The translations under genes and the position numbers were made by a program. The notes under the pieces are model-generated. The model had not been told where the DNA came from. It made no database searches and saw nothing but the letters and a program-made list of their open reading frames with translations. DNA of 51,569 nt from an uncultured Flavobacteriaceae bacterium (lineage in GTDB: Bacteria; Bacteroidota; Bacteroidia; Flavobacteriales; Flavobacteriaceae), in NCBI GenBank assembly GCA_905479835.1, contig CAJQNZ010000032.1, positions 1 through 51,569 of the forward strand, read 5' to 3'. Below, piece after piece: positions 45,931-51,569 of the stretch; position 1 is the first letter of the stretch, and each line of letters begins with the position of its first letter.

Positions 45931-46380
45931 ATGAGTAAAATACGTATTACGAAACAGTTTGACTTTGAAACAGGTCATGCATTGTATGGATATGATGGAA
46001 AATGTAAAAATGTCCATGGACATAGTTATAAACTATCGGTAACAGTAATTGGAACTCCGATTTCTGATAATAACCATGTTAAGTTTGGGATGGTTATTGA
46101 CTTTAAAGATTTAAAAGATATTGTTGAGGGAGAAATAGTTGATAAATTTGATCATGCTACTGTTTTTAACAAAAATACGCCTCATGTAGAATTGGCAAAC
46201 GAATTGCAATCACGAGGTCATAATGTAATTTTAGTAGATTATCAACCTACAAGTGAGATGATGATCGTAGATTTCGCAGAAAAAATAAAGTATAAACTTC
46301 CATCTAATATTCAATTACATTCATTAAGACTTCAAGAGACAGGTACATCTCATGCAGAATGGTACGCAAGTGATAATTAA
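45931..46380 (+). CDS. queD: 6-carboxy-5,6,7,8-tetrahydropterin synthase
   Basis: A 149-residue T-fold enzyme that converts dihydroneopterin triphosphate to 6-carboxytetrahydropterin, the second step to queuosine and related 7-deazaguanines. The zinc histidines are in TGHALYGYDG and VHGHSY, the catalytic cysteine is in GKCKNVHGH, and ETGTSHAEWY holds the conserved Glu. Length matches the family. It is a single-gene unit with its own promoter; its end overlaps the convergent pth gene by 4 bp. Confidence 0.94.
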   Translation: MSKIRITKQFDFETGHALYGYDGKCKNVHGHSYKLSVTVIGTPISDNNHVKFGMVIDFKDLKDIVEGEIVDKFDHATVFNKNTPHVELANELQSRGHNVILVDYQPTSEMMIVDFAEKIKYKLPSNIQLHSLRLQETGTSHAEWYASDN

Positions 46381-47015
46381 TCAACAATAAATTTTCCGTT
46401 AAATTCACTCATTGTATTGGCAACACCAGCAGTTCCATATGATTTTATTAATTGATAAGACTGTTCGAGTCTTTCGGTTAAATATAATTGCTCTTTTTTA
46501 TCCCATTCACCCAATACATAATCTACTTGTCTTCCTTTAGCAAATTCATTTCCAACTCCAAATCGGAAACGGGCATAATTCTGATGACCTAGTTTCTCAT
46601 TTATATCTTTTAATCCGTTATGACCTCCAGCACTGCCTTTTGGTTTTAATCTAAATGAACCGAAGGAAATATTTAAATCATCGCATATAATTAATACATT
46701 TTCTAAAGGAATGTTGTTTTTAACCATCCAATATTTAACAGATTTTCCACTAAGATTCATATAAGTTGAAGGCTTAAGCAGCGTAAATATTTTTCCTTTA
46801 AAACGAAATGAAGTGACTGCTCCTAACTTTTCATTAGAGAAAGAAACACTTTCTTTTTCAGCGACATAGTCAACTATTTTAAAACCGATATTGTGTCTTG
46901 TTTCATCATATTTATCACCTATATTTCCTAAACCAACAATTAAGTATTTTTTCATAGGATCAATAATTTCTTTATTATTTTTTAATAAGTTTTTAATGAA
47001 TGCAATTATGTTCAT
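46377..47015 (-). CDS. pth: Aminoacyl-tRNA hydrolase (peptidyl-tRNA hydrolase)
   Basis: A 212-residue enzyme that recycles peptidyl-tRNA released from stalled ribosomes. The family core starts at MKKYLIVGLGNIGDKYDE with the catalytic histidine in TRHNIGF, and includes LKPSTYMNLSG, CDDLNISFGSFRLKPKGSAG and the GHQNYARFRFGVG region. About 20 residues precede the core (MNIIAFIKNLLK...), an extension I associate with flavobacterial homologues; the alternative start is the ATG at 46955. It is separated from the upstream L25 gene by a terminator, so it must have its own promoter. Confidence 0.95.
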   Translation of the reverse strand: MNIIAFIKNLLKNNKEIIDPMKKYLIVGLGNIGDKYDETRHNIGFKIVDYVAEKESVSFSNEKLGAVTSFRFKGKIFTLLKPSTYMNLSGKSVKYWMVKNNIPLENVLIICDDLNISFGSFRLKPKGSAGGHNGLKDINEKLGHQNYARFRFGVGNEFAKGRQVDYVLGEWDKKEQLYLTERLEQSYQLIKSYGTAGVANTMSEFNGKFIVD

Positions 47016-47026
47016 AGTGTAAAAAT

Positions 47027-47056
47027 AAAAAAGCTCTACTATAAAGTAGAGCTTTT
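47027..47056 (-). terminator. Rho-independent terminator after the prs-rplY operon
   Basis: A 12-bp stem (AAAAGCTCTACT / AGTAGAGCTTTT) with a 4-nt loop. Read on the minus strand it is followed by a T-rich run (TTTTTTATTTTTA). Confidence 0.88.
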
Positions 47057-47074
47057 CATAATTATTTTAATAAT

Positions 47075-47713
47075 CTATTCAGCCGCTGAAGAATCTGTAC
47101 CTTCAGTAGTTCCTTCTTCAGAACCTTCAGTACCTTCTTCATCTTCATCTTCTTCAACTTCAATCGCAGCACGAGCTCTTCTTACTTGTGCAACAATTGT
47201 GTTATCCGGATGAAGGAAAGAGCATCCATTAGCATCAACTTCTGTGATATATAATTTATCACCAATTTTTAATTTTGAAATATCTGCATTGATAAAATCT
47301 GGTAAATTATCAGGTAAACCTTTTACTTTTAATTTACGATTTGGAAAACGCAATGATCCTCCATTCATAACTCCTGGAGAACTTCCTGTTAGTTTTACTG
47401 GAATACTCATAGTTACTTCCTTATCACTGAATAATTGATAAAAATCTATATGCAATATTTTATCAGTTACAGGGTGAAATTGAATATCTTGTAAAATAGC
47501 GTTGAATGTATCACCATTTTCTAATTCAATCGTTGCAGTATAAACATTAGGAGTATATACTAAATTTTTAAACGATAATTCGTCAGCTGAAAAATGTAGT
47601 GCTTGTTCTCCTCCGTATAATACGCAAGGCACCTTTCCAGCATTACGTAAGGCTTTAGTCGCAACTTTTCCTACGCTTTCTCTTTTGGATCCTTTGATTG
47701 TAATCGATTTCAT
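47075..47713 (-). CDS. rplY: 50S ribosomal protein L25 / general stress protein Ctc
   Basis: A 212-residue protein of the long L25 (TL5/CTC) type. The 5S-rRNA-binding N-terminal domain (1-95: [20 protein letters not shown], then VPCVLYGG and HIDFYQLF) is followed by the beta-rich CTC domain (about 100-185), and the protein ends in an acidic tail ([10 protein letters not shown]... then [10 protein letters not shown]). Many Bacteroidota L25 proteins have such a tail. It lies 18 bp downstream of prs in one operon. Confidence 0.96.
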   Translation of the reverse strand: MKSITIKGSKRESVGKVATKALRNAGKVPCVLYGGEQALHFSADELSFKNLVYTPNVYTATIELENGDTFNAILQDIQFHPVTDKILHIDFYQLFSDKEVTMSIPVKLTGSSPGVMNGGSLRFPNRKLKVKGLPDNLPDFINADISKLKIGDKLYITEVDANGCSFLHPDNTIVAQVRRARAAIEVEEDEDEEGTEGSEEGTTEGTDSSAAE

Positions 47714-47731
47714 TTTTATATTAATTTAAAT

Positions 47732-48673
47732 TTACATTATAAACTTATCGCTGATAGATGTGTTGTTCTGAACATTATACATTACTTCAGCAAATAAAGT
47801 GGCGCAAGTTACAACTTTTATTTTAGAACTAGCTCTCTTTAAAGGGATTGTATCTGAAATTATTAATTCTGTTAATTTTGAATTTTCTACTCTCTCAATT
47901 GCATTTCCAGAAAGCAATCCATGTGTTGCTATTGCGCGCACGCTTATGGCTCCCTTTTCCATCATAATATCAGCAGCTTTAGCAAGTGTACCTGCAGTAT
48001 CAACCATATCATCTACTAAAATCACATTTTTACCTTTTACATCGCCAATAAGTTCCATATGCGATATAATATTGGCCTTTAAACGTTGCTTATAACAGAT
48101 TACAACATCACTTTTTAAATGCTTAGAATAAGCATAGGCACGCTTGGAACCACCCATATCAGGTGAAGCGATAGTTAAGTTATCTAATTTTAAATTTTTT
48201 ATATAAGGCATAAACATAGTAGAAGCAAATAAATGATCTACAGGTTTTTCAAAAAAACCTTGAATTTGATCTGCATGTAAATCCATTGTAATAATTCTGG
48301 TAGCTCCTGCAGATTCTAGCATTTTAGCAATTAATTTAGCAGCAATTGGGACTCTAGGCTTGTCTTTACGATCCTGTCTTGCCCATCCAAAATAAGGTAT
48401 AACAGCAGTAATATGTCTTGCAGACGCACGTTTTGCAGCATCAATAATCAGTAACATTTCCATTAGATTATCAGCAGACGGAAAAGTAGATCCTATAATA
48501 AAAATACGACGACCTCTTACGGACTCTACAAGTGCAGGCTGAAACTCACCATCACTATATTTAGAAATAATAACAGAACCTAAATTGGCTCCATATTCTT
48601 TAACTATTTTTTCTGCTAATTCTATGCTCTGAGTACATGAAAAGAACTTAGGTTCTAATGTGTTAATTGACAT
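47732..48673 (-). CDS. prs: Ribose-phosphate pyrophosphokinase
   Basis: A 313-residue enzyme making PRPP from ribose 5-phosphate and ATP, feeding purine, pyrimidine, His and Trp synthesis. It has the flexible loop YFGWARQDRKDKPRVPI, TMDLHADQIQGFF (divalent-metal His and Asp) and the PRPP-binding VILVDDMVDTAGTL. The frame is open to a TTG at 48703, but this is part of the -7 box; the ATG at 48673 (MSINTLEPKFFS) is chosen. It is the first gene of the prs-rplY operon. Confidence 0.96.
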   Translation of the reverse strand: MSINTLEPKFFSCTQSIELAEKIVKEYGANLGSVIISKYSDGEFQPALVESVRGRRIFIIGSTFPSADNLMEMLLIIDAAKRASARHITAVIPYFGWARQDRKDKPRVPIAAKLIAKMLESAGATRIITMDLHADQIQGFFEKPVDHLFASTMFMPYIKNLKLDNLTIASPDMGGSKRAYAYSKHLKSDVVICYKQRLKANIISHMELIGDVKGKNVILVDDMVDTAGTLAKAADIMMEKGAISVRAIATHGLLSGNAIERVENSKLTELIISDTIPLKRASSKIKVVTCATLFAEVMYNVQNNTSISDKFIM

Positions 48674-48700
48674 TGTTTTAAGAGGTTTAAAGTTGTTGTA

Positions 48701-48708
48701 CAAAAGTA
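48701..48708 (-). promoter_or_regulatory. -7 box of the prs-rplY operon
   Basis: TACTTTTG on the minus strand matches TAnnTTTG exactly and lies 27 bp before the ATG at 48673. No clear -33 element. Confidence 0.55.
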
Positions 48709-48753
48709 AAAATAATTTAATTGGTATTATGTGATAAGAAATAAAATATTTTA

Positions 48754-48761
48754 TAGATTTG
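48754..48761 (+). promoter_or_regulatory. -7 box upstream of tRNA-Leu
   Basis: TAGATTTG, an exact TAnnTTTG match, ends 19 bp before the mature 5' end of the tRNA. Confidence 0.5.
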
Positions 48762-48780
48762 CAATCCTAGATTATTTCTA

Positions 48781-48862
48781 GCTCAAGTGGCGGAATTGGT
48801 AGACGCGCTGGATTCAAAATCCAGTTCTTTCGGGAGTGTGGGTTCGATTCCCACCTTGAGTA
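48781..48862 (+). tRNA. tRNA-Leu (anticodon CAA)
   Basis: An 82-nt class II tRNA. The acceptor stem pairs GCTCAAG with CTTGAGT (one G-T pair at the end); the anticodon stem CTGGA/TCCAG encloses the loop TTCAAAA with anticodon CAA, reading UUG. The variable arm (TTCTTTCGGGAG region) is long as expected for Leu, and the T loop contains GGTTCGATTCC. The 3' CCA is not encoded. A terminator follows. Confidence 0.96.
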
Positions 48863-48866
48863 CTTA

Positions 48867-48900
48867 AAAAACCTCAACTAATTTTTTGGTTGGGGTTTTT
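48867..48900 (+). terminator. Rho-independent terminator after tRNA-Leu
   Basis: A 12-bp stem (AAAAACCTCAAC / GTTGGGGTTTTT, with one G-T pair) and a 10-nt T-rich loop, ending in five T. Confidence 0.8.
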
Positions 48901-48989
48901 CATTAAAAATTATCATTCATAAAAATTTGGTAAACTTTTAACCATTTAATCTCGATTTTCTCATTATTTTCGTGTCATTAAAATTTTCA

Positions 48990-49418
48990 ATGGATAAAAA
49001 ACAAAGAAAATACGATTCAGCTTATATGAGAATGGCACATGAATGGGGAAAACTTTCTCATTGTGAACGAAAGCAAGTAGGAGCACTGATCGTAAAAGAT
49101 AGAATGATTATTTCTGATGGATTTAATGGCTGCCCTTCTGGTTTTGAAAATAATTGTGAAGATGATCAAGGAAACACGAAATGGTATGTTTTGCACGCAG
49201 AAGCCAATGCTATATTAAAGGTAGCAAGTTCAACACAATCTTGTAAAGGATCTACATTATATATTACGCTTTCCCCTTGTAAAGAGTGTAGTAAATTAAT
49301 ACATCAATCAGGAATTAATCGTGTTGTATATTCTCAAAAATATAAAGATACTTCTGGGATAAAATTTTTGCAAAAAGCAGGCGTTGAAACAATGCATTTA
49401 AAAGATAAGAATGAATAA
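48990..49418 (+). CDS. Deoxycytidylate deaminase family protein
   Basis: A 142-residue zinc enzyme of the ComEB/dCMP deaminase family. The zinc site is HAEANAIL (His plus catalytic Glu) with SPCKECSK (two Cys). It probably makes dUMP from dCMP for thymidylate synthesis. The frame is open to a GTG at 48972, but a TATTTTCG box sits just before that, and the ATG at 48990 (MDKKQRKYDSAYMRMAHEWG) fits homologues. The end overlaps the S41 gene by 8 bp, so the two are probably coupled. Confidence 0.94.
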   Translation: MDKKQRKYDSAYMRMAHEWGKLSHCERKQVGALIVKDRMIISDGFNGCPSGFENNCEDDQGNTKWYVLHAEANAILKVASSTQSCKGSTLYITLSPCKECSKLIHQSGINRVVYSQKYKDTSGIKFLQKAGVETMHLKDKNE

Positions 49419-51030
49419 TAAATATGTACCAATATATTTAGCAATAGCAATAGCTATTGGGATTATGATAGGGAGTTTTTTGAATTTTGACAATAAAACT
49501 TCAATATTTAAGAGCAATAGTGAAGAAAATAAAATAAAAAAACTCATCAATTATATTCAATACGATTATGTAGATGAGGTAAATACAGATCAATTACTGG
49601 ATGTTGCGATTAATCAAATAGTTGGGAAATTGGATCCACACTCTGCCTATTATACCAAAGAAGAATATGCTAGAGATAATGAAACCATGCAAGGGAATTT
49701 CGTAGGAATCGGAGTCCAGTTTACAATTCATAAAGATTCAGTTGTAGTAACGAAAATTCTTTCCAATGGACCAAGTGAAGCTGCTGGAATCAAGGCAGGA
49801 GATAGAATTATTTATGCTGATAAAGACACTTTATATGGGACTGGACTTGATAGAAAAGCAACATTAAAAGTAGGAGAGAAAGAGACAAATTCAGGTATTA
49901 GAAAGATAAATAATACAATTATGAAATCTCTGAAAGGAGAGGATAAGACGGAAGTAAATGTTACAGTTTACAGACCTTCAGAAGATAAAATAATACAATT
50001 TCCATTGATTAGAGGAGAGGTTTCCATTAAAAGCGTAACTGCAAGTTATATGTTAAACGATACAGTAGGCTATATTAAGTTAGAACTATTTTCTAGAACA
50101 TCTTATGATGAATTTAAAGAAGCACTAGGTTCTCTTCAAGAACTAGGAATGAACAAATTGATATTTGACTTAAGAGACAATCCTGGAGGTTATATGGATA
50201 TTGCCAATAGTATTATTGATGAATTTCTTGAAGATGATAAATTGATTGTTTTTACCAAAAATAAAAGAGGACAGATTGATGAGGCATTTGCTACAGAAAA
50301 AGGAAATTTTGAAGAAGGAGAAGTGATTATTTTGATCAATGAAAACTCAGCCTCGGCAAGTGAAATTGTTGCGGGAGCATTGCAAGATAATGATAAGGGA
50401 ACTATTATTGGGAGAAGATCTTTTGGAAAAGGGTTGGTGCAACAGACCATGGATCTAGGAGATGGATCAGCACTTAGATTGACAACTTCGAGATATTATA
50501 CACCTACAGGTCGTTCTATTCAAAAACCATATAGCCTTAGTGAAGATAAAGAGTATTATGAGAGTTTTTATAAACGATATGAAAATGGAGAATTGGTAAA
50601 TGTTGATAGTATAAAAGTAAATGACTTTTTAAAATTTACAACACCAAAAGGAAAGACTGTCTATGGAGGAGGAGGAATAGTTCCAGATATTTTTGTTGCG
50701 ATAGATACAACTAGAATGATAGAGCGTAAATATTTCGAAGAGATGAATGAATTTGTCTTTAATTACATTGATACCAATAGAGATGTGCTTGAAGGATGGT
50801 CTTTAGAAAGATTCAATGCAGAATTTGAAAATAACAATAAGTTGTTAAATAAATATTTGCAGACTCTTACTATTGTTGGTTCTATTCCCAGTCAAAAAAA
50901 ATCAATAATTGAGCGCTATTTAAAAGAAAGTATTGCCCAACAGATATTTAGCGATAATGATTATGCAAGAATCCTTAATAAGGATGATAAAATGATCAAT
51001 GCAGTTATGAAATTGGAATTGACCGATTAA
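49411..51030 (+). CDS. S41 family C-terminal processing peptidase
   Basis: A 539-residue envelope protease: N-terminal membrane anchor or signal (about 5-24), an N-terminal helical region, PDZ domain (about 93-170, FVGIGVQFTI then SEAAGIKAGDRI), the S41 core, and a C-terminal helical extension. The Ser/Lys dyad is in NENSASASEI (S313/S315/S317 region) and RRSFGKGLVQ (K340). It truncates or degrades periplasmic proteins from the C-terminus. It is paralogous to the truncated gene at 1-1022 (SASAAEILAGALQD versus SASASEIVAGALQD). It starts inside the deaminase gene by 8 bp and is followed 18 bp later by the lpxH-like gene. Confidence 0.95.
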   Translation: MNNKYVPIYLAIAIAIGIMIGSFLNFDNKTSIFKSNSEENKIKKLINYIQYDYVDEVNTDQLLDVAINQIVGKLDPHSAYYTKEEYARDNETMQGNFVGIGVQFTIHKDSVVVTKILSNGPSEAAGIKAGDRIIYADKDTLYGTGLDRKATLKVGEKETNSGIRKINNTIMKSLKGEDKTEVNVTVYRPSEDKIIQFPLIRGEVSIKSVTASYMLNDTVGYIKLELFSRTSYDEFKEALGSLQELGMNKLIFDLRDNPGGYMDIANSIIDEFLEDDKLIVFTKNKRGQIDEAFATEKGNFEEGEVIILINENSASASEIVAGALQDNDKGTIIGRRSFGKGLVQQTMDLGDGSALRLTTSRYYTPTGRSIQKPYSLSEDKEYYESFYKRYENGELVNVDSIKVNDFLKFTTPKGKTVYGGGGIVPDIFVAIDTTRMIERKYFEEMNEFVFNYIDTNRDVLEGWSLERFNAEFENNNKLLNKYLQTLTIVGSIPSQKKSIIERYLKESIAQQIFSDNDYARILNKDDKMINAVMKLELTD

Positions 51031-51048
51031 TCTTTGTACTTTGCAATT

Positions 51049-51569
51049 GTGAATACTCATAAAAAAATATATTTTGCTTCAGATCAACATTTAGGAGCGC
51101 CAACAAGAGAAGATAGTTTTCCAAGAGAACAGAAATTTGTTCGATGGCTCGATCGTATAAAACAAGATGCAGAAGCAATATTTTTATTGGGAGATTTATT
51201 TGATTTTTGGCATGAATATAAAACCGTTGTTCCGAAAGGGTATGTTAGAATATTAGGGAAATTAGCAGAAATAAAAGACAGTGGGATTCCGATCTATTTT
51301 TTTGTTGGAAATCACGATTTATGGATGCGAGATTATTTTGAACAAGAACTCAATATTCCTGTATATCATAAGCCTCAAGAATTCCTTATCAATAATAAAG
51401 TTTTTTTAATTGGACATGGAGATGGTTTAGGGCCAGGAGACAAAGGATATAAACGAATGAAAAAGGTGTTTACTTTCCCATTATTTAAATGGATGTTTCG
51501 TTGGTTACATCCAGACATAGGTGTTAAATTAGGGCAATATATGTCTGTAAAAAATAAACTTATTTCGGG
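51049..51569 (+). CDS. lpxH: UDP-2,3-diacylglucosamine diphosphatase, 3'-truncated by the window edge
   Basis: The first 173 residues of a calcineurin-like phosphoesterase. It reads from a GTG at 51049 (VNTHKKIYFASDQHLGAPTR). Metal-binding motifs are SDQHLG, GDLFDFW, VGNHDLWMRD and GHGDGLGPGD, with the order and spacing of LpxH, the lipid A pathway enzyme that hydrolyses UDP-2,3-diacylglucosamine to lipid X and UMP at the inner membrane. No ATG lies in the conserved start region; a TACTTTGC box lies just before the GTG, within the 18-bp gap after the S41 gene. The protein runs off the window. Confidence 0.92.
   Translation, partial: MNTHKKIYFASDQHLGAPTREDSFPREQKFVRWLDRIKQDAEAIFLLGDLFDFWHEYKTVVPKGYVRILGKLAEIKDSGIPIYFFVGNHDLWMRDYFEQELNIPVYHKPQEFLINNKVFLIGHGDGLGPGDKGYKRMKKVFTFPLFKWMFRWLHPDIGVKLGQYMSVKNKLIS

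Noticed and set aside
1-51030. S41 protease genes at both ends, suggesting a circular or duplicated segment.
   Set aside because: The two proteins differ clearly outside the catalytic core, and their neighbours differ; they are ordinary paralogues.

Overview
The window looks like chromosomal DNA of a low-GC member of the Flavobacteriaceae (phylum Bacteroidota). The signs are type IX secretion (T9SS) sorting domains on two secreted proteins, an OmpA porin with thrombospondin type 3 repeats, a CCDC81-type HU/SPOR protein, a DUF4292 lipoprotein, Bacteroidota-type promoters (TAnnTTTG -7 boxes, sometimes with TTG/TTTG 19 bp upstream), and no clear Shine-Dalgarno sequences. I see no rRNA, insertion sequence, prophage, integrase or CRISPR array, and no gene-free stretch longer than about 215 bp.

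Layout. 1-2749: the 3' part of an S41 protease and an uncharacterised protein with a nucleoside-phosphorylase-like C-terminus. 2785-11614: a tightly packed, very AT-rich surface-polysaccharide operon (Wzz-like co-polymerase, Wzx flippase, two Wzy/WaaL-type membrane proteins, two GT2 and one GT4 glycosyltransferases, and a WcaJ-type initiating phosphosugar transferase). 11664-14005: purD and a MurG/GT28-like glycosyltransferase with no canonical start codon. 13979-15725: a PhoR/PhoB-like two-component system. 15940-18512: a T9SS-secreted lamin-tail-type protein and a PolB-like 3'-5' exonuclease. 18509-22185: an ABC-F protein and, divergently, a fused oligopeptide-type double ABC ATPase. 22233-26211: an envelope operon (sugar-nucleotide transferase, TPR protein, DUF4292 lipoprotein, EnvC-like protein). 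26213-29005: acyl-CoA thioesterase, HU-SPOR protein and DprA. 29124-31718: a T9SS-secreted M4 metalloprotease. 31773-35965: an EamA transporter and Mfd. 36071-36939: two tandem TerB-like proteins. 37030-45886: AddA-like helicase/nuclease, OmpA, AddB-like nuclease and a MATE transporter. 45931-48673: QueD, Pth, L25 and Prs. 48781-48862: tRNA-Leu(CAA). 48990-51569: a dCMP deaminase-type enzyme, a complete S41 protease and the 5' part of LpxH.

How the genes fit together. Most of the content is housekeeping: DNA repair and recombination (Mfd, AddAB-like pair, DprA, exonuclease), nucleotide metabolism (PurD, Prs, dCMP deaminase), translation (L25, Pth, tRNA-Leu) and envelope biogenesis (polysaccharide operon, EnvC cluster, OmpA, LpxH, HU-SPOR). 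The polysaccharide operon is the most accessory-looking part. Several reading frames have naive starts that run into or past the promoter; I moved purD, mfd, the first TerB gene, the AddA-like gene and prs to starts downstream of a -7 box.

I found no clearly new multi-gene system. The best leads are the phosphorylase-like protein (1067-2749), the HU-membrane-SPOR architecture (26874-27806), the glycosyltransferase without an ATG/GTG/TTG start (12950-14005), and an AddB-like protein that lacks the iron-sulfur cysteines.
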